The position numbers and the translations under genes were made by a program. A stretch of DNA of 64,000 nucleotides from Mortierella alpina (taxonomy: Eukaryota > Mortierellomycota > Mortierellomycetes > Mortierellales > Mortierellaceae), in NCBI GenBank assembly GCA_029449245.1, contig JANATF010000008.1, positions 806,001 to 870,000 on the forward strand. Direction: 5' to 3'. Numbering within the stretch: position 1 is the stretch's first letter; each line of letters begins with the position of its first letter. This document shows, one piece after another, positions 23,930 to 35,934 of this stretch. Under the pieces are notes generated by a model that was not told the DNA's origin, did not search any database, and worked only from the letters and a program-made list of their open reading frames with translations.

Positions 23930-26299
23930 GACTGGATGTGTGGGGAGGGAGAGGAGAGAGGGGAGAGGAGAGAGTGTGGAGCTGAGAAGAAAGGGAAAAA
24001 AAGAAGAGAAGAAAAAGGAACAACAGAACGATGGCCCGCAACAATTAAAAAGGGGCGGCGGAAACGGCTTCGTCTCGAAACAAGCCAAACAACCACCAGC
24101 CAACCCGGTCCACGGCAGGCTGATCCTCCACACAGAGCTCGCAGACGAGATCGGTCGCTGTCCATTGGATCGCACCTGCGCACTCAGTGCTGCACGCTCA
24201 CCTCATTCCTCGCTTCCTCGCTGTGTCATCCTGGCTGGTCCATCGCCCGGCTCTACTCCTCCCGTTCAGGCTGAAAAAAAAGGCGCTGTCCATCCGTCCA
24301 TGCCTTTCGTCTGCCAACTGAACAGCAGTGCTGGCCAGAGCCAGCCCCACTTTTTACACTTTCTACTCTCTTTTTTTTTTACTCAGTTGTTCACTCTGAG
24401 GTACTACGAGCCGTATACAATTGACAGTTTTATTTTTGGGTCAACTCATTCCTCCCCCAATCCCAATAAAAAGTGCCGCACCACACCAGCCATCTATCCC
24501 TCAAGAGGCGTACGGAAGCGAGCAAAAGGACAGGGACGACGACTCATGCGCACGAAGAGCACAGTTGCTAGAGGCACATCACAGTCCTTGAGATCATATC
24601 TACTACTGCGGTGGGCATCTGTATAGTCAGCCCCTCACAGGACAGGGCCAGGGCTGGATGATCACTCCACCGATGAGGCCTCACCGTACATTTCTGATCG
24701 ACGACTCGAGCGTGGGAGATGTGCCTTAATTCTTCTCCACCAGACTCTGTTTATCCGTCGAGCTGTCCTCACCGGCTCATCCTCTCTTCCTTTCCTCCAC
24801 CTGCCTGCTCACTCGCATCTCTCTGGATCGCCCTGTTTGTGCTAAATATGGCCACGGTTCGGCCACCTGCCAAAAGAAGGATTCGCGTGGGAAATTTGTG
24901 GGGGGAGGGGCAATTGTGCCCATTGTTTTTCAGTTTACAATAGGAGGCCGTTGGAAATGAATTCGACAAAGAAAAAACAAGGTCCGCCACGTCGGTCTGA
25001 ACAGCATCATGTCGACCTGAACTCTTTTTCTGCACCTTGCAAGTCTCTGCTGTTATCGATTCATTATGTCCTCACATACTGAATCTCTTTTTGTTTTCAA
25101 GGCCACTGATCATCAAGCATCTTGAATCTACCCCTCTCTTGAGTGCCCATGTACGAGCAGCCCAATGCATGAAAGGGAGCGAAAAGATGGACGTGTGGGA
25201 TCGTCCCTGAGCTCGAAACTGGGGTGAGGGTGCTTTCATCAGCTTGTATGTCCATGTGTATATATACAAGCCCACTGGTACCTGACATCTTTCGTGGGGT
25301 CTCTGAACAAGGTTTTTTTTTTCTTTTTTTTTGCTAGAGTTGTGCACAGTGTGTGTTCAAGAGTCCACCCCCTGTACCCGACTTCCCCACATCACCACTG
25401 TACTCCTCCCAACAACAGCGCCACGGCGGTCGGATCCAGGGTAGACTATATGCGCTTCAACGAGCATCGTTATTGAATAAACGAGTATAAAGGAAAAAAA
25501 AAAAAGGAAAGACCCAGATCGCCCTTTTCTCTCTTCGCTCTCCCCACGCTTTGCTGATTGAAACGCCGCTCACCTTTGCCCTTGATGTCGCCATGTTGAT
25601 CTTGATCCCTCTCATACGGTCTGTAGGCTAGTGTAAATCCATTGCGCAGGGCGACTCGTTGTCCAAGGAGAAGGGAACAGGGTACAGTACATACACGTAA
25701 GAGTGGCGACGCTGAGGGCTTTTCAGTAACAGATCGGGTTTGAATATGTCGCACTCCAACCTGAAGCACTTTGTCCACTCGTCCTCCTCGTCTTCGCAAC
25801 TCTGCTCAATTGGAAAATAATCGATCGTTGCGAACTATCCTTCTCACTTTCCGCTTCAGATCTGGCTCTGCTTCTCTTCTCAGCTCCAAACTCCTCTCTG
25901 TGCTGTTTGACAAACGAGATCCTCTCCTGCTGTTGGCGAAAATACACAAATTGATGCAAGCTCCGCCCGATCAATCACAAACAGCCAGAGCTTTCACTCA
26001 GTCTGTCCTCCACCTCTCGTTTCCTGAAGAAGAAATGCCGAAACTGGCTCAGCTGAGAAAGCCCATCCCTTACAATTTTCAAGCTGCGCGCGCGCCGGAC
26101 TCAGAACGTGCTATAGATACAGGTTATTACAACCGTTTGCAGACCGCCTGCCTACTCAGCCCTTGTCAAGATGCATGAGAACCCTTAACGTAGTAGCGGT
26201 TGGGCGTGACTGGCACGTGGAGTGGAAATGAAAAACACTTCAGAATGCAAAGGGAAGCACCGCACCGCAAACCAACGCAGTAAACATAGACAATGCGCC
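23930..26299. other. Gene-poor region, 2.4 kb
   Basis: I find no convincing gene here. Open frames on both strands are short, biased and without recognisable splice structure or family motif. One minus-strand stretch at about 25,750-25,960 (containing YFRQQQERISFVKQHREEFG) looks somewhat protein-like but could not be joined to a start or a second exon. The left end is the glutamate dehydrogenase promoter with GAGAGGGG repeats at about 23940-23975. Several A- or T-runs of 9-12 bases occur. Confidence 0.4.
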
Positions 26300-27094
26300 A
26301 TGAGTGCTATCCTTGACCTCTTCAGAGCCTTCCGCGACGCAGAGCAGGCCTGGATCCAGTCGTTGCAGACCTCATCTGCCAACACAGACCACCCGACGCC
26401 TTCCTCCGCTCTCCAAGACTGCTCACTCCATTACGGAGAGCTGGCGTTTGTTCTCGCAGGCCTCAAACCCTGCCTGCTGATCCAACTCCCTACACCTGAG
26501 CTGACAACCGCATTTTATGACGATGTCCTCCTTCCACGCCTTTTGACCCATCCCGCTTATGGCCGGCTCTCAGCCTCCTCAGATCTAGGTCTGAACTGCC
26601 AAGTGATCACAGGCCGTGTCCGCTCGCCCGAAATGTCCCTCCAGGGATACGTACTTCTATGGTCCCGCAGAACGGTTCTTTCACACCCCCAGGCAGACCT
26701 GATCCAGCAAGGGATCGACCGTGTCTGTCCTCAAGAGACAAGTGTCCTCAGCAGAATAAAGACTGGCAGCGAGAACGGCAGAGTCGGTCAAGAGGCAGAG
26801 GACGTGGAAGAAGAGATATCTGAAGAGGATCTTGCTGTGATGCTGGATATTCCTGGACGCCTCCCAAGGACCCAGGCCGAGATGCTGCAGATGATTGAAG
26901 TCTCGTATTGGCACCAAAACAGCACCAACAATACCGACTGCACACCGGAGACAGAGCCGACACTATTGACGGCCTTTGCAGCCCAGCCAGATCAGATACC
27001 CGAGATCCACGCTCACTTCAGGAGGTACAGGGACACACTTCGTCAAGTGTTGGGATTGCCTATCAAGCTTCATATCCAGTCCATGGGACAATAA
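26300..27094 (+). CDS. Unknown protein, 264 residues
   Basis: Single exon on the plus strand. I chose the ATG at 26300 (MSAILDLFRAFRDAEQAW) because the sequence upstream in frame is basic and unlike the rest; an in-frame ATG at 26228 would add 24 residues. The protein is mostly helical with an acidic segment (VEEEISEEDLAVML) near residue 180 and a C-terminal conserved-looking block (HAHFRRYRDTLRQVLGLPIK). No signal peptide, membrane span or catalytic motif is visible and I do not recognise the family. It converges with the ISWI gene, with about 200 bp between their stop codons. Confidence 0.65.
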   Translation: MSAILDLFRAFRDAEQAWIQSLQTSSANTDHPTPSSALQDCSLHYGELAFVLAGLKPCLLIQLPTPELTTAFYDDVLLPRLLTHPAYGRLSASSDLGLNCQVITGRVRSPEMSLQGYVLLWSRRTVLSHPQADLIQQGIDRVCPQETSVLSRIKTGSENGRVGQEAEDVEEEISEEDLAVMLDIPGRLPRTQAEMLQMIEVSYWHQNSTNNTDCTPETEPTLLTAFAAQPDQIPEIHAHFRRYRDTLRQVLGLPIKLHIQSMGQ

Positions 27095-27292
27095 ACCTCG
27101 TACATGGTTTGCGAATGCAATAGAATTTTATTATGTTCTGCGATACTGAGTAATGAAGGGGAGTGTTCGTATTTTTTGTTGTTCAAGTTGTTCTAAAATA
27201 TGGTGCTGAACGATTGTCCCGCCAGAGAAGCGCCACGCGACAATGGAAGCGCTGCTCTGTGGGTGAGTATCGCTGCAAAGTTCTCCAGTCGA

Positions 27293-30200
27293 TTACTTTC
27301 TTCTGCTTGACCGCGAACTCGTGCTAGCAGGTGATGCCTTGTTGGAGGCTGGCGATGCCCTGCTCGACACTGCAGGCGAAGCCTTCCTGGAGGTCGCTGG
27401 TGACGCCTTCAAAGATACTGCCGGCGAAGCTCTGCTGGATGTGATACCCTTGGTCGTCTTCTTGACAGGCGCCTCTTCCTTCTTCTATGGGATTGTAAGG
27501 ATTTTCGGAACTATGTTAACAAAGATCGCCAATTTCCTAGATATGCACACTGCAGCCCACTCACAGCAACCAGAACATTGAAGATCCTCACAGTACCGTT
27601 GTTTTCACAGGCTCGTCAGACTTGTCATCGGCGATCAAGCACTTGACCAGGTAAGTGCATCGTCTGGAGAGCTCCAAAGGCGTCCGGCTCTTCAAGAACC
27701 AATCAAATCTGAAAAGAGGGCTCTTGCGGATTTCGTCTCTGATCCTATCGTAAACATCGTCCGTACCATAACCAAGACGCTCCAGCATGACAATCAGGAA
27801 TCGGTCCTCTTCTTCTGTGTAATTTTTGGTCTTGGTCTGGTTGTAGGTGATCTTGAGCTGCTGAAGTGGGACACGATGACGGTGAATGACTGCACTGAGC
27901 TGTTCCTGAATGTCAGACTGGCGCTGCAGCTTGCTCTCGCCCTTCTCAATAGCTGCGACAATGCGTTCATGATCTAAGATTGTCAAGTATGAGTGAGAGT
28001 AATTCAGTACGATACCAAGTGGCAGGCCATGAAGATATGGCCAGTAAACGAGAATCTAATGAAATGAGACTTACCAGCCACCTCAGTGTATCGCTTCCAG
28101 AATACCTTCGAGTAGGCTTTGACCTCCTGCACAGTCTTGCCCTCGAGCTCGCTAGCAATCTCGGCATGGTTACTGCGGCCAAACTTCTCGCATGCTTTAT
28201 AAAACGAAATAAAGTCGCGCTTGCTCCAGTTCTCGAAGCCCTATAATTATCAGGAAGTATGAGAATGCGAGTCAGTATTGCTTGTGAACTTTATATACCA
28301 TTAGCATATGACATGGGCACAACTTGCACTTTACCTCCTCCAGAAGCCGTTCCTTCTCTGCGACTTCGTCTTCCGTCAATGGCTCTGCCGTGTCAATCAG
28401 GGCCTGCTCGTGCTGCTGCTGCTCCTCCAGCTCCTCATCTGTCATGTTGGCAGCCTCTGCCCCAATAGCCTTGGGTACACGGTAACCAATCGACTTTCTG
28501 TAAAACAGAATTTCTCTGTCCTGAAGCTCGTTGAGGCGAGGAGGGTAGAACTGGAAGTCATTGATGTTGAGCGCCTTTGGAGGACGAGGAGCCCTGACCG
28601 TGGGTGCCTTTGGTGCAACGCGCAGGGCGTCTCTATAATAATCATCGACAGCATAGTTGGCCTTGCGCTCTCTCTTGGCGGGGGCAATCCAGAGCAGACT
28701 GCCGTCGGCCTTCCTCTTGTGGCTCCAGTCTTCTCCCTGCCAGTCATAAGCACTTCCATCTTTGCTGGTGAAGTTCTGCAAGTCATCGAGTCCGTACGTC
28801 GCAAACTTTTGGTTCAGCTCCGATGTCTTCTCCTGACCACGCGCGATAATTTGGTCGATATCAGCGTCAAATGTGGATTTGTCCGCAGCAGTATCCTGGA
28901 ACACTTCAGCCGCACCATGCTGGATCATCGTCAGAAGCTCATCCTTGTTGGCAGTCTTTTGCTGGTGGGCCATATGTCCTTGTTGGATAACAAGTTGGTC
29001 CAGTCGCAGCTTTTGCGCCGCACGCTCCAGCACCTTTTCCTCGATACCATTCTAAGGAGGGCACGGGTGAAGAATTTGGTGAGCATAGGCAACAAAACAT
29101 AGCATACAGCATTGCTTTTGTATGCACGGGATGTCGAACGTTACCTCTGTAACGAAACGGTACACATAGACCTGTTTCTTCTGACCGATACGATGGGCAC
29201 GATCCTGAGCCTGAAGATCCACCTGAGGGTTCCAATCGCTGTCATACAGTACAACAATATCGGCTGTGACCAAATTGATGCCGAGACCTCCAGCCCTGGT
29301 GGTCAGCAAAAAGATGAACTTTGAGCTGTCTGGCTTGTTGTATTCGTCGATTGCGCTCACTCTGTCCTCATGGTTTGTCTGACCATCGATACGACAGTAC
29401 TCTATAGTCAAATATGAACAGCGTGTCAGATCCATTGTTTGACACATATACATTTTGCACGGGAACCAATTTCACGGGACTGCATGATTACCATATCCGC
29501 GGAAGTTGCAGTAATCTTCCAAGATGTCCAAGACACGGCTCATCTGACTGAAAAGAAGGACTCGCGAGCCCTTCTCCTTCATGCGCTGCAAAAGCTTGTC
29601 CAGAACAACCATCTTTCCGGCATTATCGACAATGTGTTGGTCCGTAGTATAGGGTGGGCCAGGTTCTGCACCGTCAAAGAGATAGGGATGGTTGCAGCAC
29701 TTTCGGAGCTGCATGACAATGTTCAAAAGTCGGGTCTTTCCTTCTCGCTTGTTTCCTCCGGCTCCATTGACTGCGTCGATATCCTTCTCAAGAATCCGTT
29801 GGTACCACTTACGCTGCATGGGCGTAAGACCAACATAGAGGTTGATCTCCTTCTTGGGCAACAAACTTTTCTCCACATCCGCCTTGATACGACGCAACAG
29901 GAAAGGCCGGAGAACCTTATGGAGCTGCTCCACAACCTTGTCCTGATCGCCACCTTGGTTCTCAAACCAGGAATCGAAATCCTCGGAGGAGCTGAAAACA
30001 TCGGGAAGCAAGAAGTTGAGAAGAGCCCAGAGCTCGTGCAGGTTGTTTTGCAAAGGCGTGCCCGTGATCAAGAGTCGGTTCTTGGAGTTGAAGGTACGGA
30101 TAATTTGAGAGAGCTGCGAGTTTTCGTTCTTGATGCGATGAGCCTCGTCAATGACAATGTACTGCCACGCAAACTTCTTGATATGCGTCTTCTCCAGCAA

Positions 30201-31703
30201 ACAGATGTCGTACGAGGTCAAACAGACATCGAACTTTTGGGTCAGAAGTGTCGTGCGAATCATCTCGCCCTAAAGGAACACAGAGGCAAAATCTCGTCAG
30301 TCAAACAAGCGTCTCAAGTTCTCATTGTTGTTAACCTTAATCCAAAGACCCATCCATCGTATTCCAATGCTAGTCCTCGACCACTTACACGCTCCTCCTT
30401 GTTTGCATGGAGCAAGAAGACATTGGCATCTGGGAGCCACTTATTGAACTCGTTCTTCCAGTTGTGGAGGGTTGACTTTGGCACAATGACCAGATGAGGT
30501 CCTGGAACGCCCTGGACGTGCTTCAAATAGCCCAAGAACGAAATGGTCTGCAGGGTCTTTCCCAAACCCTAGAGAGCACATATGCATGTTGACAGCGTTA
30601 GCAAGCAGCGTTCATGACTGCACATATCCCAATTTTGCTTTGCTCAAAATTACAATAAAGATCCACGCATACCATCTCATCGGCCAGGATTCCATTAATA
30701 CCGTTCTTGTAGAGAGAGACCATCCAGTTCAGACCCTGGATCTGATAGTCACGCAGAATTCCGTTCTTGATGTCTGAGAATGAAGAAGAAAGGCCGCGGT
30801 TAGTAAAGAGCGCATGCAAGCATACACAAGATCAGCGCTCATAAATAGTGCTGAACACTCACATCCTGGTGACTCGGTAAAGACAAACGAGCTATCGTCG
30901 TTCTCGTTCTCCTCGTCGTTCAGAAGCTCCTGATCCTCTTCCTTTTCAGTCTTACGGCCCTGTCGAGATCCCTTGGGAGCATTGACCTTATCTTTCTGCT
31001 CCTCGCTGCGCTCCTTCATCAGCCTGGCAAACTCTGGGTCCTTTGCCTTTTTCAGATCGATGAAATGCTTGAACAACTCTATAGCATTGTGAATGGATCA
31101 ACATTAATTACTCATGTCACGGCTGTATCACCCAAGTGAGTTGATCCTGGTATTGATACGCACCTGTCTGGCCGAGGAGATATGAGATGCGGTTTGATGT
31201 GTCCGCCAGCTGCAACAAATGAAATATCGAGTCAGTGGTGTTGCCGCATTATTCATACTTATTTCGACGACTGTGTAGATTGAGGCAGATCGGCGAGTCT
31301 AACCTTGTCCTTGTCCATCTGAATAAGATCCTGTTCAAACGTTTCCTTTTGCTGCTTGATCAGAGCGCGATCCTGTTCTCGCTGGACCTTGCGCTCGGCC
31401 TTCTGGATCTTCTCGAGCTCCTTCTTTGACATTGTCTCAGTTTGCTCATCAGCCTATACGTATCGATAAGGTCGTGAAAGATGAGTACTGATAGTCTAAA
31501 GTATTTCGGCTGGATTCGAGTGCTTCAGCCTTACTGCTGATATGAACTTACACTGTGCATGGCCTCGTCTTCAGAGACGCGGTCAACCTAGGCATACCAT
31601 AGAATGGAGTTATACTGTCAGTTCATTATCATGGCTCCATGTCAACCTCGAAATGTCTTGCACTGACAACAAGGAGTCAACAACATACCTCTTCTCTGTC
31701 CAT
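27293..31703 (-). CDS. ISWI-family chromatin-remodelling ATPase
   Basis: Thirteen exons (31703-31689, 31587-31552, 31453-31304, 31209-31164, 31078-30863, 30773-30673, 30568-30389, 30269-29492, 29401-29145, 29051-28335, 28240-28075, 27973-27597, 27484-27293) keep phase and give 1,076 residues. An acidic N-terminal region leads to the Snf2 core: [20 protein letters not shown], the Walker A element ADEMGLGKT (split by an intron after Met), [48 protein letters not shown] and QDRAHRIGQ. The C-terminal HAND-SANT-SLIDE module follows ([47 protein letters not shown]). ISWI enzymes slide and space nucleosomes. The gene ends in an added basic tail of Ser-Arg-Ala-Ser-Pro type repeats. Whether it corresponds to ISW1 or ISW2 is not settled. 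The 15-nt first coding exon is weaker evidence than the rest. Confidence 0.95.
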
Positions 31704-33019
31704 GGCAACGGCGAATCGATGTCTAAGTTAGATGGAAAGATAGCAATGTAAGAAAAGCTGGTTGACCGGCTGATGGATCGCTTGTTCATTGACAACAATT
31801 GCCACAACGCGTGAAGATGCAGCCCAGCGGACCTACGAGTTTCAAGTTGGGATGGAAACTGAGCTTGAGTCTGTGTTAACAGGTGGATGCAGCAATGGGA
31901 AAAAAGAACTGGAGGAGGGAAAGAAAAGAAAGACGGGCGGCAGTCGAGTGTCTGTGGGTGCTTCAAGCAAAGAAAGAGAGCGGGTCAATGGGACGGAGAA
32001 TTGATGGCAAAAAAAGACAAAAGCAAGTGGACGAGAAATACTCATATGCCTGTGGCACAGAAAAAACACCCAAGCCACACTCCGCTGAACTTGACCTCGC
32101 GTAGAGAGCATATAACTGCCAGTCGCTTGAACTTTTCAAGAGCCAGACACCGCCACGGGAATCTGAGGCTGGATACCGACCCATGAAGTTCGAAAGCTGG
32201 ATCAGCACATATCTTTATTTTAAACTGCAGTCTTTCAGGAGTCTGCTATGGAGCACACAGAGCACAGCAAGCAGAGCCAGCGGATCGAGTCAAGAGATGA
32301 ACTTGAGCCGCGTAACTAGGGTACAAAACACGCCTTGCACATTAGTGAAGTGCAGTCGTTTGGGGGCTCGTATTAGGAGTGGTGATCCCTACTCGCCTTC
32401 TGGTCACTGGTAATTGGAGACAAGTACCTGATCTGTATCACTAGCACTCCTTGGCATGGAGTGTGGTAGTACACCCTGGCCCCTTGATACAGTCAACATC
32501 ATGCAGTGCATGAACCAAGGATTGTCTTGGATCCAAGGAGCATGCGGCATCGCCTTTTCATAGCGGTTACCACGGACGAGTAAACGCTGAGATGAGATAT
32601 GTACGGTCATGAATACCAAGCTGATCTCAATGTATACCCACCGCAGATGATTCAGCCTATTTCTAATGAACTTGGAAACGTCAGCCTATTGCGATGATGT
32701 AGATTGTGCTATGAGCGAGGCACTCTTCTAGGCTTGGTCAAGTCCAAGGTGGGCAGATCCAACTTGAGACATCAATGGGCAACCTGTATTTCCTGCGCAC
32801 AAAGACGTAATCCGAAGGAAATAAATGAAATGAATCTTTTGACCCTTCCAGAGGCGCGGTGGGTTTGGTTTGTCTGCGATCTCTTTTCTTGTGCTTCATC
32901 CCTCACTCATTCGTCGACATGGAAGTTCAAAGCGTCATTGCCAAGCCTGAGGACGCTGAAGTAGTCAGGTTCGTACCGCATGTGTATCATTGTCCTCAGG
33001 AATGCAATAAGCACGTTCG
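31704..33019. promoter_or_regulatory. Divergent intergenic region between ISWI and CWC22
   Basis: 1.3 kb between two genes read outward, so it must contain both promoters. No recognisable gene or RNA is seen. An alternative first exon of CWC22 lies at 32920-32966: an ATG there could splice through a weak donor at about 32967 to the acceptor at about 33069 in phase. Otherwise the region has no repeats or strong motifs that I can name. Confidence 0.4.
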
Positions 33020-35687
33020 ATGACCCTGATGTCTGACCACGCATTTTCAAATCCCATTTCCACACGCAGGTCTAGCTCAAGGTCTAGGAGCAGATCTCGC
33101 TCAGCCTCTGTATCGTCAGCTCGCTCTCGGTCGCGCTCAGTCCACTCTCGCTCCCCCTCCAGGTCTCGCTCCAGGTCTCGCTCCAGGTCTCCCTCGCCAA
33201 GGAGATCCAACAAGAGAAAGGCTCACTCGCCCGAAGGCTCACCCGTGCGTTCTAGCAGGAGAGGCGAAGGCTCGTCCAACCATGTGGACAAGAGAGGAAG
33301 GGACAACTCTCGGACTCGCTACAGAGACAGGGATGCACCCAGGGACCGTAGCAAGGAGTTTAGCAGGGATCGTGCAAGCAACGGATCGCAAGACAAATCT
33401 CGCGGTGGACGAGGATCTGCTCCTTTGAGGAAGGAGCAAAAGGTCTCTGATTGGGACCAAAATCGTCGACGGGAGCGTGAACGACAGATGGAAGAGAGGG
33501 AGCCCTTGGTGCCAAGACCGAGGCAGGATCCAGTGGAGGAGAGAAAGGCGTTGATGACGACGACCCGTACAGGAGGTGCCTATATTCCTCCAGCCCGCCT
33601 TCGTATGATGCAGGAGCAGATCACGGACAAGAGCTCGGTCGAGTATCAGAGGATAGCCTGGGAGGCCCTCAAGAAGAGTATCAACGGTCTTATCAACAAG
33701 GTACGCAATATTTCGTCTGGCAGGCAGGAAACCGCCCTCTGTTTTTACTCGCCCCATGCACTTATACACAATGACTTTTTTATAGGTCACCGCGTCCAAC
33801 ATCAAAGCCATTCTGCCAGAGCTGTTCGGAGAGAATTTGGTTCGTGGACGAGGCTTGTTCTGCCGATCCATTATGAAGGCGCAGGCTGCCTCCATGCCAT
33901 TCACACCCGTTTACGCTGCTATCGTGGCTGTTGTCAACACCAAGCTACCCCAGATCGGCGAACTCTTAATTACGCGCCTCATCGTTCAGTTCAGGAAGGC
34001 TTACAAGAGGAACGACAAGACAACTTGCCTCGCCACTACGACATTTATTGCTCACTTGACGAACCAGTGGGTCGCACATGAGATTTTGGCCCTCAAAGTT
34101 CTGTTTTTGCTCCTGGGACAGCCCACAGAGGACTCGATTGAGATTGCAGTAGGATTCATGAAGGAAGTTGGATCGTTCTTGTCACAGGAAGCCTCAGGAG
34201 CAAACGAAGGAGTGTTTGAGCGTCTACGCAATATTCTGCACGAGGGCAAGATTGAAAAGCGAACGCAGTACATGATCGAGGTCCTGTTCCAGATTCGCAA
34301 AGACAAATATAAGGATAACCCGCCCATCGCACCCGAGTTGGATCTGGTTGACGACGACGAGCAAATTACACACACCCTTGAACTGGACGATGACGATTTG
34401 AATGTCATGGAAGGACTCAGTAAGTTGGAATTTGAATATCGCATGTATTTTTGCTTGGATGAAATTGTAGATGAAGATGTAGATGGACGGATATCAACAG
34501 CTGTGGTCTCCTTTCATTACTGTAGATGTCTTCAAGAACGACCCAGATTACCTTGCGAACGAAGAGAAATACAGTGCCATCAAGGCAGAGATTCTAGGCG
34601 AGGATGATGACTCGGACGAATCAGGATCGGAGGACTCGGATGATGATGACGAGGACGAAGAAGAGAGTCGTGAGGCATTGCAGAAGAAAATGGAGATCCA
34701 GGACCGAACAAACACCAACCTCGTCAATCTCCGCAAGACCATTTACTTGACGATCAAAAGCTCCCTGAACTTTGAGGAATGTTGTCACAAGTTGATGCTT
34801 ATTCAGTTAGAGCCAGGTCAACAGGTAAGCAAAAACGATTGACAGCACAGAGTTGAGCGTGCGTGATCTGATGGCAGCGATCTGATACCAGATTTCTCTC
34901 GCTTTAGATTGAACTTTGCAACATGGTGATCGAGTGTTGTTCACAGGAGCGAACATATGAAAAGTTTTATGGTCTAGTGGGCGAGCGATTTTCAAAGATC
35001 AACCGTGACTGGGCGGAGGCGTTCCAGGAGTGCTTCGTCACTAACTATGAGACCATCCATCGATTGGAAACCAACCCTCTCCGCAATGTGGCCAAATACT
35101 TTGGACATCTCATGTCGACTGACGGACTGTCGTGGAGCGTTTTGAGCGCGATCCACTTGAACGAGGAGGAGACTACTAGCAGTTCGCGCATTTTCATCAA
35201 AATCCTGTTCCAGGATTTGGTGGAGTCTTTGGGTTTGAAGAAGTTGAACGAGCGAGTCAAGGACCCTTACTGCGCCGAATGGTTTGCCGGCCTCTTTCCC
35301 AAGGACAATCCAAAGAGCACACGATTCGCCATCAACTTCTTTACGAGTATCGGCCTGGGAGCCCTGACAACAGATCTCCGTGAGCATCTCAAGGTAACGT
35401 TTATACAAGTGGCGAACGCTTGTGAATCTTTTTTTTTTGAGCTGTGCAACATGCAGCTGACATGATGGCTCCTCCCTCTCTCCCGCTCCTAGAATGCGCC
35501 AAAGTCCATCATGGCACAGCAGCAGGAGGTAGACAGCTCAGATTCGGATTCAGACTCGGACTCAGACAGCTCGTCGTCGGGTTCTGAGAGTGATGTTTCC
35601 TCTTCGTCTTCGTCCTCGTCCTCTGGCTCTGATTCAGATGATTCTCGTCGTCGTCGTAGTCGTCGTCGCCGCAGAAGCCGATCTTAA
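33020..35687 (+). CDS. CWC22: Pre-mRNA-splicing factor CWC22
   Basis: Five exons (33020-33700, 33786-34419, 34526-34824, 34908-35393, 35493-35687) give 764 residues. An RS-rich and charged N-terminus (about 1-170) is followed by [16 protein letters not shown], the conserved entry to the MIF4G domain. MIF4G covers about 190-430 ([20 protein letters not shown]). An acidic Asp/Glu/Ser linker (about 455-490) leads to the MA3 domain ([35 protein letters not shown]). The protein ends in Ser-Asp repeats and an Arg/Ser tail ([14 protein letters not shown]). CWC22 is an essential spliceosome component and in animals escorts eIF4A3 to load the exon-junction complex. The start could be the upstream ATG at 32920 with an extra intron; the rest is firm. 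Confidence 0.93.
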
Positions 35688-35934
35688 ATACCACAATGTT
35701 ATCTGCTTTTTTTTGGTTACTTACCACACAATGAATAATGAAACAACTCGGACGAACTGAAGATCATCCTAGGCTTACCCTGTGGCATACTCACGAGTCA
35801 ACGTGGAGCAGGCCTCTATGGCCTTGATGACTACGTCACTTTCTTGATGAGAAAGTAGTGCTCCGGTGGCCCAAAACCCAATGCAACTCAATTAGATGAC
35901 AAGGAAATAAAGTTTTTTTGAGTTTTTGGGTTCC

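Noticed and set aside
25470-25974. Possible small minus-strand gene with a FRQQQERISFVKQHREEF segment
   Set aside because: No start codon, splice partner or family match could be assigned; the overlapping frames are both short.
27321-27581. Plus-strand open frame of Ala/Asp/Glu repeats ([18 protein letters not shown])
   Set aside because: It is the antisense image of the Ser-Arg-Ala-Ser-Pro repeat tail of ISWI on the minus strand.
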